From contig NZ_NSGG01000002.1 of the NCBI RefSeq assembly GCF_002295065.1, positions 558,001 through 622,000 on the forward strand: a stretch of 64,000 bases of DNA. The letters are read 5' to 3'. Source of the stretch: Mesorhizobium sp. WSM3859. GTDB taxonomy: Bacteria; Pseudomonadota; Alphaproteobacteria; Rhizobiales; Rhizobiaceae. The notes under the pieces are model-generated. The model was not told where the DNA came from, made no database searches, and worked only from the letters and a program-made list of their open reading frames with translations. Below are positions 1 to 8,563 of the stretch, one piece after another. Within the stretch, counting starts at the first letter, position 1. Each line of letters opens with the position of its first letter. The translations under genes were made by a program, and so were the position numbers.

Positions 1-857
1 GACTTCGCGCCAAGCCGCAGGGCGAAGCTGCCGCAACCGGCAAACAGGTCCGCGACCTTCCTGGCGCGCGACAGATGCTGGCCGACAAGGCCGGCCATCG
101 CCTGCTCGGCGGCTTCCGTCGCCTGCAGGAAGGCGCCAGGCGGCACGGCGACGGCGACCGGTCCGAACTGCACCACCGGCTTCTTCGGCTCGACAATGAT
201 CTCACCGTCGACGGAAAGCCGCGCAAGGCCCTCGGCCATGACGAAGTTGGAGGCGATGCGGCGCTGGTGGTCGCCAAGCTTGCCGGCTTCATGGACGGCA
301 ATGTCGAGCCCCGAAGCAGTGACGGTCACCGTCATATGGAAGGCTTTCGGCGTGGCGCAGACCAAGTCAGCCAGGGCGCGCAACCTGTCGAGCGCCGAGA
401 CGATCGCCGGAAGCGAGATAGGGCATTCCTCGATCGGGATGATTTCCGACGACAACGCGCGCACGAAGCCGAGCAGCATGCCGGCCTCGGTACGCCTGGC
501 GCTGAAGGTGACGCGACGGCGGCTGTGTGGCGCGCAAGGCACCAGCGCGTCGATCTCGCAGGCGATGCCCTTGGTCTTCAGCGCCTGCACGACCCTCTCG
601 CGCTTCCATTGCTGGTAGGCTTCGGCCTCAAAATGCTGGAGCGCGCAGCCGCCGCATTCGGTGAAATGGCGGCAGGCAGGATCGATCCTGAGCGGCGAGG
701 CTTCCAGCACCGACATCAACGTGGCGCGGTCCTTCTGGCGCGCGGCGGTGACCGTTTCGCCGGGCAACGTGAACGGGATGAAGACCTCCCCGCCCTCGGC
801 ATTGGCGATGCCGTCGCCCTGCGAGCCCAGCCTCGCGATGGTGAAGCGTGTGCTCAT
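1..857 (-). CDS. RlmD/RumA-type rRNA (uracil-C5)-methyltransferase, cut at the window edge
   Basis: Reading leftward from an ATG at 857 gives 285 open codons running off base 1, so the C-terminal part is missing. Residues 62, 68, 71 (CRHFTECGGC) and 145 (EECPI) are cysteines in the Cx5Cx2C...C arrangement that binds the 4Fe-4S cluster in RlmD/RumA enzymes. A TRAM-like beta region precedes them and a SAM-binding DLFAGCGSF motif lies near residue 270. The family transfers methyl to C5 of a uridine in 23S rRNA (or tRNA for relatives). The start overlaps the tlyA stop as ATGA, so the two are probably translationally coupled. Which uridine is methylated cannot be told from this fragment. Confidence 0.9.
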   Translation of the reverse strand, partial: MSTRFTIARLGSQGDGIANAEGGEVFIPFTLPGETVTAARQKDRATLMSVLEASPLRIDPACRHFTECGGCALQHFEAEAYQQWKRERVVQALKTKGIACEIDALVPCAPHSRRRVTFSARRTEAGMLLGFVRALSSEIIPIEECPISLPAIVSALDRLRALADLVCATPKAFHMTVTVTASGLDIAVHEAGKLGDHQRRIASNFVMAEGLARLSVDGEIIVEPKKPVVQFGPVAVAVPPGAFLQATEAAEQAMAGLVGQHLSRARKVADLFAGCGSFALRLGAK

Positions 858-1627
858 CGGGATTTTGCGTCCTTGATCGCGGCAAGCAGGAACTCACGGT
901 TACCGTCACCGCCTTCGATCGGCGACGGATGGAGTCCCAGCACGCGCCAGCCGGGAATGCCGGCGAGCCAATCGCGCAGATTTCCGGCAATGCGCACGGC
1001 ATCGTCCGGATCCTTGAGCAGGCCGCCCTTGCCGATCGCCTCGCGCCCAGCCTCGAATTGCGGCTTGATCAGAAAGATCGCCTTGGCGCCCTCGCCCGCC
1101 AGTTCCAGTGCCGGCGGCAGCGCCAGCTTCAGCGAGATGAAGGAGACGTCGCAAACCAGGAAACCGGGAACGCGGACGCCTAGATCGGCTGCCGTCAGGT
1201 CGCGGGCGTTCAGCCCTTCGATCACCGTGACGCGCGGGTCGCCGGCGATGTCGGGGTGCAACTGGCCATGGCCGACATCGATCGCCGTGACATGCGCCGC
1301 GCCGCGCTCGAGCAGCACCTGGGTGAAGCCGCCGGTCGAGGCGCCGATATCGAGCGCCTCGCTGCCGGCAGGATCGAAGCCGAAACGGTCGAGGCCGGCG
1401 ATCAGCTTCAGCGCGGCACGCGACACGTAAGCCTGGGCCGGATCGTCGATGGCGACCAGGCACTCGAACGCGACGGGTTGGCCGGGCTTGCGCGCAACGG
1501 TGCCGTCAACCGTCACCGTGCCGCGCTCGATCGCATCGCGGGCGCGCGAGCGGCTGGCGAACAGGCCGCGCCCGACGAGCAATTCGTCGAGCCGCTGGCG
1601 CTGGCTTGATGGCAAAGGGGAACTCAT
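854..1627 (-). CDS. tlyA: TlyA family rRNA (cytidine-2'-O)-methyltransferase
   Basis: 257 residues, normal for TlyA. Residues about 10-70 form an S4 RNA-binding domain (RLDELLVGRGLFASRSRA), followed by an FtsJ-like Rossmann methyltransferase with the SAM motif ALDIGASTGGFTQ at residues 91-103 and an acidic DVGHGQL strand end at 117-123. The family 2'-O-methylates ribosomal cytidines (known from mycobacterial TlyA; substrate here inferred). The stop overlaps the start of the downstream rRNA methyltransferase by 4 bases, making a two-gene rRNA-modification unit. Dxs lies upstream on the same strand but is separated by two inserted small genes. Confidence 0.93.
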   Translation of the reverse strand: MSSPLPSSQRQRLDELLVGRGLFASRSRARDAIERGTVTVDGTVARKPGQPVAFECLVAIDDPAQAYVSRAALKLIAGLDRFGFDPAGSEALDIGASTGGFTQVLLERGAAHVTAIDVGHGQLHPDIAGDPRVTVIEGLNARDLTAADLGVRVPGFLVCDVSFISLKLALPPALELAGEGAKAIFLIKPQFEAGREAIGKGGLLKDPDDAVRIAGNLRDWLAGIPGWRVLGLHPSPIEGGDGNREFLLAAIKDAKSR

Positions 1628-1727
1628 CGGCCTTCATTGGCGAAAGCCGGCCGCGAACGCAATGGGTTGAATACCGCGCACGAGGCTGCAGAATGCCGCC
1701 ACGGTGGGCTGTCGATCGGAGGTATCG

Positions 1728-2129
1728 ATGCTGAAGGGGACCTGTCATTGCGGCGCGGCCCATTGGACGCTGGAGGGTGATCCCGGTGGAATCACCGCTT
1801 GCAATTGCACGCTTTGCCGCCGCTACGGCGCGCTTTGGGCCTATGACTATCTCGACGAACGAATTCACATCGCCGGGCCGCTGAAGTCCTACACGCGCGC
1901 CGAGGTGGCCGAACCCGCGCTGGAAATCCTGTTCTGTCCGACCTGCGCCTGCGTGCTCGCCTGGCGCGGCCTGCGCTCCGGCAAGAGCGGCCGCACGCGC
2001 ATCGCCGTCAATGTCAGGCTGGCGCCGCCCGAGGAGGTCGCCGACCTGCCGATCGACCATTTCGATGGGCTCGATACATTTGACGACTTGCCGCGCGACG
2101 GCCGCTGCGTGCGCGACATGTGGTTCTAG
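1728..2129 (+). CDS. GFA-domain (glutathione-dependent formaldehyde-activating-like) zinc protein
   Basis: 133 residues from the ATG at 1728, chosen because GGAGGT (1718-1723) sits just ahead of it; a GTG at 1704 has no such site. Cysteines at residues 6 and 8 (CHC), 25, 27 and 30 (CNCTLC) and 70 and 73 (CPTC) are the zinc ligands of the GFA/Mss4-like fold. The family name comes from a proposed S-hydroxymethylglutathione-forming activity, but most members have no proven function, so none is claimed. It is opposite in strand to its neighbours and its last 4 bases overlap the converging gene at 2126, suggesting a later arrival between dxs and tlyA. Confidence 0.88.
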   Translation: MLKGTCHCGAAHWTLEGDPGGITACNCTLCRRYGALWAYDYLDERIHIAGPLKSYTRAEVAEPALEILFCPTCACVLAWRGLRSGKSGRTRIAVNVRLAPPEEVADLPIDHFDGLDTFDDLPRDGRCVRDMWF

Positions 2130-2413
2130 AAAACGGTACGGGAGACGCGGCGCACGACGGCCGGCTTCGGGCCGTCATTGCCGGAGGCTTCCTTGTGCGG
2201 AGGCTCGGCCGGCACCGGCGCGGGTGGCGGGGCATCCGGCAGCACAACGAACTGCGGCCTCTGCTTGTAGGAGAAGCCGCCGCGGATGTTGCCCATCTTG
2301 CCGGCGACGATGTCCATCGCCGCCTTTTCGATATTGCGGTCGTAACGCGTCTCGGCTGCCACCGGCGCCGCCAAAGCCGCCAGCAAGGCCACGCCGCAAA
2401 GGAACGACTTCAT
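2126..2413 (-). CDS. Small secreted hypothetical protein
   Basis: 95 residues. The first 20 (MKSFLCGVALLAALAAPVAA) form a clear signal peptide with an AxA cleavage site before ETR. The mature part is short and basic, with a proline/alanine run (PDAPPPAPVPAEPP) in the second half, consistent with a periplasmic or envelope-associated peptide. I do not recognise a domain. It converges on the GFA gene with a 4-base overlap. The 150 bases between its start and the end of dxs are AT-richer than the surroundings and probably hold its promoter, but no clear -35/-10 pair is visible. Confidence 0.7.
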   Translation of the reverse strand: MKSFLCGVALLAALAAPVAAETRYDRNIEKAAMDIVAGKMGNIRGGFSYKQRPQFVVLPDAPPPAPVPAEPPHKEASGNDGPKPAVVRRVSRTVF

Positions 2414-2563
2414 TGTTCTTACCCCCTGCCCAGGACCAAGGTCTTAGCAGGGCGCCGTTGAAAATCGGCCAAGAGACAGGGTAAGCAAACCGCCAAACGG
2501 AAGCGCTAACAAATGGTTAGCATAGAAAGCCGGCAAATTGATTCAAAAAGCTAACGTCTTGAT

Positions 2564-4471
2564 TCAGGCGCGCTGCGCCTGAACACCATGGCCGAGCGTC
2601 GCGAAGACCGTGCGCACGATGCCGGCCGAATCCAGGCCGGCATCGGCATACATCTTTTCGGGCTTGGCGTGGTCGCTGAACACGTCCGGCAAGACCAGTG
2701 GGCGCACCTTGATGCCGCTTTCCAGCAGGCCTTCATGGGCGAGGAAATGCAGCACTTGGGCAGCGAAGCCGCCGATGGCGCCCTCCTCCACGGTCACCAG
2801 CACTTCATGCGAACGGGCGAGCCGCCGGATCAGATCCTCGTCGAGCGGCTTGGCGAAGCGGGCGTCGGCGACGGTGGTGGAGAGGCCCGCGGCGCCGAGC
2901 TCCTCGGCGGCCAGAAGGCAATCCTGCAGCCGCGTGCCGAAGGAAAGCAGCGCGACCTTGGTACCCTCTCTCACAACCCGGCCCTTGCCGATCTCGAGCA
3001 CCGAGCCGCGCTCCGGCATGTCGACGCCGACGCCGTTGCCGCGGGGATAGCGGAAGGCGATCGGGCCGTCGTCATAGGACGCCGCCGTGCGCACCATATG
3101 GCGCAGCTCCGCCTCGTCGGCCGCGGCCATGACGACGAAGCCCGGCAGCGTGGCGAGGAAGGTGGTGTCGAAGGCGCCGCAATGGGTGGCGCCGTCGGCG
3201 CCGACGTAACCGGCGCGGTCGATCGGGAAGCGCACCGGCAGTTTCTGGATCGCCACGTCATGGACGACCTGGTCGTAGGCGCGCTGCAGGAAGGTCGAGT
3301 AGATGGCGGCGAAGGGCTTGTAGCCCTCGGTGGCCAGCCCAGCGGCGAAGGTCACCGCATGCTGCTCGGCGATGCCGACGTCGAAGGTTCGCTTCGGAAA
3401 CACCTCGCCGAAGAGATCGAGGCCGGTGCCGCTCGGCATGGCGGCGGTGATGGCGACGATGCGCTCGTCCTCGCGCGCTTCCTGGATCAGGCTCTCGGCG
3501 AAGACCTTGGTGTAGGAGGGCGCGTTGGCCGGCGCCTTGGCCTGCGCTCCGGTGATGACGTCGAACTTGTTGACGCCGTGATATTTGTCGGCGGCGGCTT
3601 CCGCCGGCGCATAGCCCTTGCCCTTCTGGGTCACGACATGGATCAGCACCGGACCCTTGCCATTGTCGCGGACATTCTTCAGCACCGGGATCAGGTGCTC
3701 GAGATTGTGCCCGTCGATCGGGCCGATGTGATAGAAGCCGAGCTCCTCGAACAAGGTGCCGCCGGTGACGTAGCCGCGCGCATGCTCGACCGCCCGGGTG
3801 ATGGCGCGGTCGGCGCGCTTGCCGAGATAGGAGGTCAGCTTCTTGCCGAAATCGCGCAGGCCCAGATAGGCCTTGCCGGAGGCTAGCCTGGCCAGATAGG
3901 CGCTCATGGCGCCGGTCGGCGGCGCGATCGACATGTCGTTGTCGTTGAGGATGACGATGAGGCGGGCATCGAGCGCGCCGGCATTGTTCAGCGCCTCGAA
4001 AGCCATGCCGGCAGACATCGAGCCATCGCCGATGACGGAAATCACATTGTTGCGGCCACCCGAAAGGTCGCGGCCCATGGCCATGCCGAGGCCGGCCGAA
4101 ATCGAGGTTGAGGAGTGCGCGGCGCCGAACGGGTCGTATTCGCTCTCGGCCCGCCGGGTGAAGCCGGAAAGCCCACCTTCCTGGCGCAGCGTGCGGATGC
4201 GGTCGCGGCGGCCGGTTAGGATCTTGTGCGGATAGGCCTGGTGGCCGACATCCCAGATCACCCGGTCGTCCGGCGTGTTGAAGACATAGTGCAGCGCGAT
4301 GGTCAGCTCGACGACGCCGAGTCCGGCGCCTAGGTGGCCGCCCGTCTGCGACACGGCGTCGATGAGCTCGGCGCGCAGTTCGGCCGCAAGCTTCGGCAGT
4401 GCCCCCTCATCGAGCTTCCGCAGGTCCGCCGGGATGCGGACCTTGTCGAGCAGCGGCGTGTCTGGCTTCAC
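2564..4471 (-). CDS. dxs: 1-deoxy-D-xylulose-5-phosphate synthase
   Basis: 635 residues, full length. Condenses pyruvate and glyceraldehyde 3-phosphate to DXP, the first step of the MEP isoprenoid pathway and a precursor for thiamine and pyridoxal phosphate. The thiamine diphosphate/Mg site is visible as GDG at 148-150 with NNAG near 162; [10 protein letters not shown] (41-50) holds the conserved histidine; the catalytic glutamate lies in [10 protein letters not shown] of the central domain; a transketolase C-terminal domain follows. The start is GTG (4469-4471) with an AGGA about 9 bases upstream. ispE, polyprenyl synthase and ubiA elsewhere in the window use its downstream products. Confidence 0.97.
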   Translation of the reverse strand: MKPDTPLLDKVRIPADLRKLDEGALPKLAAELRAELIDAVSQTGGHLGAGLGVVELTIALHYVFNTPDDRVIWDVGHQAYPHKILTGRRDRIRTLRQEGGLSGFTRRAESEYDPFGAAHSSTSISAGLGMAMGRDLSGGRNNVISVIGDGSMSAGMAFEALNNAGALDARLIVILNDNDMSIAPPTGAMSAYLARLASGKAYLGLRDFGKKLTSYLGKRADRAITRAVEHARGYVTGGTLFEELGFYHIGPIDGHNLEHLIPVLKNVRDNGKGPVLIHVVTQKGKGYAPAEAAADKYHGVNKFDVITGAQAKAPANAPSYTKVFAESLIQEAREDERIVAITAAMPSGTGLDLFGEVFPKRTFDVGIAEQHAVTFAAGLATEGYKPFAAIYSTFLQRAYDQVVHDVAIQKLPVRFPIDRAGYVGADGATHCGAFDTTFLATLPGFVVMAAADEAELRHMVRTAASYDDGPIAFRYPRGNGVGVDMPERGSVLEIGKGRVVREGTKVALLSFGTRLQDCLLAAEELGAAGLSTTVADARFAKPLDEDLIRRLARSHEVLVTVEEGAIGGFAAQVLHFLAHEGLLESGIKVRPLVLPDVFSDHAKPEKMYADAGLDSAGIVRTVFATLGHGVQAQRA

Positions 4472-4642
4472 TCGGGCGCGTCCTGCCTCAATTGATCGAA
4501 CACGGCGCTACCAGCAGATTGCGCCATAATCATGCGCGGAATAGGCCGCCGGCGGTCGAATGTAAATGCGCGTCAGTGACGCGCAGGCCCGTTTCGATGA
4601 ACATCGCAAACGTCTGGAAATTGGCGGAAACCTTCCCAGCGT

Positions 4643-4822
4643 CGTCATTCCAGGGCGAAGCAGGAGCGAAGCTCCGTCGCGGAGACCCTGGAATCCATGC
4701 CGTGACCTTGGCCGAAGAGTGCAGCGGAGCAGAATTCTGCACCGTTGCAACGCTTGGAAGTCACGGAATGGATCCTCGGGTCTACGCGCGTCGCTTCGCT
4801 CCTTGCTCCGCCCGTGGATGGA
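4643..4822. repeat. R1 MITE-like palindromic element, copy 1
   Basis: This occupies most of the 435-base gene-free gap between dxs and the pirin gene. The left arm begins CGTCATTCCAGGGCGAAGCA and contains CCAGGG...CCCTGG; the right arm begins near GTCACGGAATGGATCC and ends TGCTCCGCCCGTGGATG, the inverse of the left arm. The centre carries GTGCAGCGGAGCAGAATTCTGCACC-type dyad sequence (4720-4745). The same arrangement recurs near 14.9, 41.5, 54.8 and 58.2 kb, with a fragment near 11.7 kb. Open frames across it are artefacts of its symmetry. I see nothing else in 4472-4642 or 4823-4906. Confidence 0.85.
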
Positions 4823-4906
4823 GACGCGATCGATGTGTTCAGCCAATCGCCATGGCATACAACCTTGCTAACGCAGGCATGTCCGGGCGGTCGAAATTCT
4901 GCGCTA

Positions 4907-5827
4907 CTAACCTTCTGGCAGCGGGATGAACTCTTCCTCATCGCCGGGAACGATATCGAAGCGGCCTGTCTTCCATTCCTGCTTGGCCTGTTCGATGCGT
5001 TCCTTCGAGGACGAGACGAAATTCCACCAGATGTAGCGCTGAGAACCCAGCGAAGCGCCGCCGAACAGCATGAAATGCGCGCCGCGCTCGGAGGAAACGA
5101 CGATCTCCTCGCCCGGCTTGAACACGAGGAGCCGCTCGGCCGGGAAGACATCGCCGGCGATCGAGAGGTCGCCTTCCAGCGTGTAGATGGCGCGTTCCTC
5201 GGCATCGGCGGGAATCTGCACGCTGGCGCCCGCCGCCAGGCGCAGATCGGCATAAAGCGTGTCCGATGCTGTCGCGACGGGCGAGCGCAAGCCTGAGAAT
5301 TCGCCGATGACGATGCGGCCGCTGACGCCTTCGGCGTCGATCTCGGGCAAGCGGGCGACCGACGTGTTCGCGAACACCGGGGCGATCTCCTCCTTGCCGT
5401 CGGGCAGCGCCAGCCAGGTCTGCAGGCCGGAGACCGACATCGGCGCGCCGCGCAGTTCCTCGGGCGTGCGCTCGGAATGAACGATGCCGCGTCCCGCGGT
5501 CATCAAATTCACGTCGCCCGGCGCGATAACCATTTCGGTGCCGAGCGAGTCGCGGTGCCTGATCTTGCCGTCGAACAGATAGGTGACGGTGGAGAGCCCG
5601 ATATGCGGATGCGGGCGCACGTCGAGCGCATGGCCGGCACGCAGGATCGCCGGGCCCATGCGGTCGAAGAAGATGAACGGCCCGACCAGACGGCGCTTTG
5701 CCGTCGGCAAGGCGCGGCGCACTTCGAAACCGCCGATATCCTTGGCGTTGGGGATGACCATCAGCTCGATCTGATCGCAGGCGAAGGCATCGCCGGGTTC
5801 CGGATCGTTTCCGGGAAAAAAGCTCAT
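4907..5827 (-). CDS. Pirin family protein
   Basis: 306 residues with the two-cupin pirin layout. The iron site is complete: His73 and His75 (RPHPHIGLSTVTY), His117 and Glu119 (GRGIVHSER), the same spacing as the human pirin ligands. The C-terminal cupin contains FKPGEEIVVSSE and ends in PLPEG. Bacterial pirins include quercetin dioxygenases and proteins that bind pyruvate dehydrogenase; nothing here decides between these roles. It starts 9 bases after the end of the DUF2277 gene on the same strand, so the two are likely cotranscribed. The start ATG is at 5827. Confidence 0.92.
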   Translation of the reverse strand: MSFFPGNDPEPGDAFACDQIELMVIPNAKDIGGFEVRRALPTAKRRLVGPFIFFDRMGPAILRAGHALDVRPHPHIGLSTVTYLFDGKIRHRDSLGTEMVIAPGDVNLMTAGRGIVHSERTPEELRGAPMSVSGLQTWLALPDGKEEIAPVFANTSVARLPEIDAEGVSGRIVIGEFSGLRSPVATASDTLYADLRLAAGASVQIPADAEERAIYTLEGDLSIAGDVFPAERLLVFKPGEEIVVSSERGAHFMLFGGASLGSQRYIWWNFVSSSKERIEQAKQEWKTGRFDIVPGDEEEFIPLPEG

Positions 5828-5836
5828 GATGTTCCC

Positions 5837-6103
5837 TCAGGCGAAACGCAGCGCCGACCTGGCCTTCGCCTTGGCGGCCTCATCCTCGCGATTGCGCGGT
5901 TCCTGGCTGGTTTCGAGCGAATCGATCAGTTCGCGCGCGATCGCCGCGATTGCCTCAACGGCATGGTGGAAAGCATGCTCGTTGCGCTTGGATGGCTTGG
6001 TCGAGCCGCTCAGCTTGCGCACGAATTGCAGCGCTGCGTCATGCACCTCGTCATTGGTCGCCGGCGGCTCGAAATTGGCCAAGGTCTTGATGTTGCGGCA
6101 CAT
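5837..6103 (-). CDS. DUF2277 family protein
   Basis: 88 residues from the ATG at 6103, which has a GGAGG 10 bases upstream (6114-6118 on the other strand); a TTG 9 bases earlier would sit too close to that site. It begins MCRNIKTLANFEPPAT and has AALQFVRKLSG and KRNEHAFHHAVEAI, the pattern I associate with the short DUF2277 family, whose function is unknown. The N-terminal Cys-Arg-Asn is the most distinctive feature. It precedes the pirin gene by 9 bases on the same strand. Confidence 0.82.
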   Translation of the reverse strand: MCRNIKTLANFEPPATNDEVHDAALQFVRKLSGSTKPSKRNEHAFHHAVEAIAAIARELIDSLETSQEPRNREDEAAKAKARSALRFA

Positions 6104-6146
6104 GGTCTGCAAGCCTCCTGTCTTTCGTTTCCTCGATCAAGCACCG

Positions 6147-6315
6147 AGGTGTGTTGAGATTCAGGTCAGGCCGTGCCGGAGTCGAAGACGGGCGCGAAGC
6201 GACCAAACTGGATGGTCTCCGAGAACCGGAGCGGAGCGTACTTGAAGTACGTGAGCACCGGAAGCGCAGGAGGCCGCCATTTGCAGGCCGGCCTCACCTG
6301 AATATCAATACACCT
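6147..6315. repeat. R2 inverted-repeat element, copy A (uninterrupted)
   Basis: The ends are near-perfect inverted repeats: AGGTGTGTTGAGATTCAGGT (6147-6166) against AGGTGTATTGATATTCAGGT read on the other strand (6315-6296), continuing into AGGCC. The inside carries a GTACTTGAAGTAC dyad next to CCGGAGCGGAGC. The right end touches the xseB stop codon at 6315. A second copy lies at 14634-14853 in the opposite orientation. The size of about 169 bp and the terminal symmetry resemble a miniature inverted-repeat element; it codes for nothing. Confidence 0.82.
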
Positions 6316-6566
6316 CACTCGGCGTCGAGCGGCTCCGTTCCTACCGGCTTGCCGTCGCGCGACAGCCTGATCTTCTCGACCTTGTCCTCGGCCGCCTTGA
6401 GCAGCCGGTCGCAATGCGCCTTCAGCGCCTCGCCGCGCTCATAGATCTTGATCGACTGGTCGAGCGGGACGTCGCCGCGCTCCAGATCATCGACGATCTT
6501 CTCCAGCGCGTCGAGCGCCTGCTCGAAGCTCATCGCCTTGACGTCCTCATTGCCTTCCACTGCCAT
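6315..6566 (-). CDS. xseB: Exodeoxyribonuclease VII small subunit
   Basis: 83 residues, the usual size. The family core [16 protein letters not shown] and [18 protein letters not shown] (residues about 14-50) is intact; it forms the coiled-coil small subunit that packs on XseA to make the single-strand-specific exonuclease. xseA is not in the window. It starts 3 bases after the stop of the HDAC-like gene, so the two are one transcription unit. In rhizobial chromosomes xseB usually lies close to dxs, as here, although pirin and DUF2277 now lie between them. Confidence 0.93.
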   Translation of the reverse strand: MAVEGNEDVKAMSFEQALDALEKIVDDLERGDVPLDQSIKIYERGEALKAHCDRLLKAAEDKVEKIRLSRDGKPVGTEPLDAE

Positions 6567-6569
6567 ACT

Positions 6570-7496
6570 CTATCCCTTCATCAGCCGCCCGACATGGGCG
6601 GCGACTGAAAATGCCAGTCCCTGCAGATCGTAGCCGCCTTCCAGCAGGCTGACGAGCCTGTTGCCGCTGTGGCGGCCGGCGCGCTCCATCAGTTGCCCGG
6701 TCGCCCAGTCGAAATCGTCCTCGGTCAGGTTGATCTCGGCCAGCGGATCGCGGTGATGCGCGTCGAAACCGGCGGAAATGATGATCAGGTCCGGCGCGAA
6801 GGCATCGATGGACGGCAGCACGCGCGACAGGAAGGCGTCACGGAACAGATCGCTGCCGGTCCGCGGCGCGAGCGGCGCGTTGACGATGTTGCCGGCGCCG
6901 GTCTCGCTCTTCGCCCCGGTGCCCGGGTAGAGCGGCATCTGGTGCGTCGAGCAATAGAGCACCGACGAGTCGTCCCAAAAGATGTCCTGCGTCCCGTTGC
7001 CGTGATGCACGTCCCAATCGACGATGGCGACGCGCTCGGCCTGGTGCTTCTTCTGCGCATGGCGGGCGGCGATCGCCGCCGTATTGAACAGGCAGAACCC
7101 CATCGCGGTCGTCTTTTCGGCATGATGTCCCGGCGGACGCGCGGCAACGAAGACATTTGCGGCGCGGCCCTCGAAGACGTCGTCGACGGCGGCGTTGGCC
7201 GCGCCGATCGCCGTCACCGCCGCCTGCCAGCTTTTCGGGCTGGCGCTGGTGTCGGCGTCGATCGAGACGATGCCGCTCTTAGGGATCGCCGCGCGCACGC
7301 GCTCGACGAAAGTCTCGGGGTGCGCATAGAGGATGGTTTTCTCGTCGCCTTCCGGCGCCTTGACGCGGTCGAGCGCCGAAAACGCCTCGTCGTCCAGCAC
7401 GCGCTCGATGGCGCGCAGGCGGTCGGGCCGCTCGGGGTGGCCGGGCGGCGTTAGGTGTTCCAGGAAGATCGGGTGCGTGTAAAGACGGGTGGCCAT
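6570..7496 (-). CDS. Histone deacetylase family (acetoin utilization/APAH-like) hydrolase
   Basis: 308 residues from the ATG at 7496. The frame stays open further upstream to 7820, but that extension runs through the cobalamin riboswitch on the other strand and lacks family similarity, so it is rejected. Catalytic histidines lie in RPPGHHAE (124-125); the Zn ligands are Asp162 and His164 (DWDVHHGNG) and Asp245 (SAGFDAHH). The family deacetylates lysine or polyamines; the bacterial substrate is unknown here. xseB follows after 3 bases. No strong Shine-Dalgarno sequence precedes the start. Confidence 0.9.
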   Translation of the reverse strand: MATRLYTHPIFLEHLTPPGHPERPDRLRAIERVLDDEAFSALDRVKAPEGDEKTILYAHPETFVERVRAAIPKSGIVSIDADTSASPKSWQAAVTAIGAANAAVDDVFEGRAANVFVAARPPGHHAEKTTAMGFCLFNTAAIAARHAQKKHQAERVAIVDWDVHHGNGTQDIFWDDSSVLYCSTHQMPLYPGTGAKSETGAGNIVNAPLAPRTGSDLFRDAFLSRVLPSIDAFAPDLIIISAGFDAHHRDPLAEINLTEDDFDWATGQLMERAGRHSGNRLVSLLEGGYDLQGLAFSVAAHVGRLMKG

Positions 7497-7623
7497 GGCG
7501 CCTAATCTAGGCACCTGCGGCCGTAATGACCATGTTTGAAAAGCCGAATGGCTGGGGAAATTGCGCCAGCCCATGTCGTCCGCGCCATTGGCGGGTGCCG
7601 AACTTCGCGATAAGGTCATCCCG

Positions 7624-7777
7624 CTGCCTGGTGCCCGCGACGCGGGAGAATCGGGAACACGGTTGAACTCCGTGGCGTGCCCAACGCTGTGAGGGGGACC
7701 GCGCCGGCAAACGCCACTGTCGATGACGGGAAGGCGCCGGAGCGGGACGATCCCGAGCCAGAAGACCGGCCCGGCAG
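7624..7777 (+). promoter_or_regulatory. Cobalamin (adenosylcobalamin-class) riboswitch
   Basis: The sequence between the HDAC-like gene and bluB has the B12-riboswitch signature elements in order: GGTGCC (7630-7635), GAATCGGGAA (about 7648-7657), GCCACTG (7713-7719), CGGGAAGGCG (7727-7736) and GAGCCAGAAGACC (7755-7767). CTGCCTGG (7624-7631) can pair with CCCGGCAG (7770-7777) to close P1. It lies 55 bases upstream of bluB on the same strand. When B12 is bound, such elements normally reduce expression of the downstream gene. The rest of 7497-7831 contains no other feature I can support. Confidence 0.88.
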
Positions 7778-7831
7778 ACATGGTTATCCGCTTGGTCAGG
7801 CGGATGATTGCTTGTCGCAAGGGGAAAAGCG

Positions 7832-8563
7832 ATGACGGCAGCAGCGATCGCCGCGTGCGGCGACGACTTTGACCAATTGGCGCGCGACGCGGTCTATCGG
7901 GCGATGTTCACCAGGCGTGACGTGCGCAGCCATTTTGTCCCCGACGATCTTGACGACTGTGTGCTGGCGCGGCTTCTCAACGCCGCGCACCATGCGCCGT
8001 CGGTCGGCTACATGCAGCCGTGGAATTTCATCGTCATCCGCGATGCCGAGCGGCGCAGACAAGTGCGCGACCTGTTCCTCGCCGCGCGCGAGCAGGAACT
8101 GCCGGCGATCGAGGCGGAGCGGCAGGCGCTCTACCGCAAGCTGAAGCTCGAAGGCATCTGCGAAAGCGCGCTCAACCTCTGCATCACCTGCGACCGGCAG
8201 CGCTCGAAGGACTCGCCGCTCGGGCGCTGGCACAATCCGGAGATGGACCTCTACAGCACCGTCTGCGCGGTGCAGAATTTCTGGCTGGCGGCACGCGCCG
8301 AGGGCGTCGGCGTCGGCTGGGTGAGCATCATCGAGACGGAGGCGCTGAAGCGGCTTCTCGCGATCCCGGAGCATGTCACGCCGATCGCCTATCTGTGTGT
8401 CGGCCGCGTCTCGGAATTCGCACCCAAGCCGGATCTCGAGGCGCATGGCTGGGGCAAGCGCCTGCCGCTGCCCGAGCTGGTGATGAGCGAGACGTTTCGC
8501 GGCGCCGGCGAGGCGCCGCTCAAATCGGCGATAGCAAGGCTTGGCGGCCCCGGGAGGCCGTGA
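7832..8563 (+). CDS. bluB: 5,6-dimethylbenzimidazole synthase
   Basis: 243 residues from the ATG at 7832, preceded by AAGGGGA about 7 bases upstream; an earlier TTG at 7808 is less likely. BluB is a nitroreductase-fold enzyme that breaks down FMNH2 with O2 to form 5,6-dimethylbenzimidazole, the lower ligand of vitamin B12. The N-terminal half has NAAHHAPSVGYMQPWNFI and the middle has LGRWHNPEMDLYSTVCA, both typical of BluB and not of generic nitroreductases. Placement behind a cobalamin riboswitch supports the role independently. It converges with the next gene with no space between stop codons. Confidence 0.95.
   Translation: MTAAAIAACGDDFDQLARDAVYRAMFTRRDVRSHFVPDDLDDCVLARLLNAAHHAPSVGYMQPWNFIVIRDAERRRQVRDLFLAAREQELPAIEAERQALYRKLKLEGICESALNLCITCDRQRSKDSPLGRWHNPEMDLYSTVCAVQNFWLAARAEGVGVGWVSIIETEALKRLLAIPEHVTPIAYLCVGRVSEFAPKPDLEAHGWGKRLPLPELVMSETFRGAGEAPLKSAIARLGGPGRP

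Noticed and set aside
75-1430. A 451-codon plus-strand open frame over the tlyA/rRNA methyltransferase region
   Set aside because: High-GC antisense shadow; tlyA and the methyltransferase on the minus strand have clear domain motifs and an ATGA overlap.
4472-4906. Several open frames between dxs and the pirin gene
   Set aside because: They are produced by the R1 palindrome, which is open in several frames on both strands.
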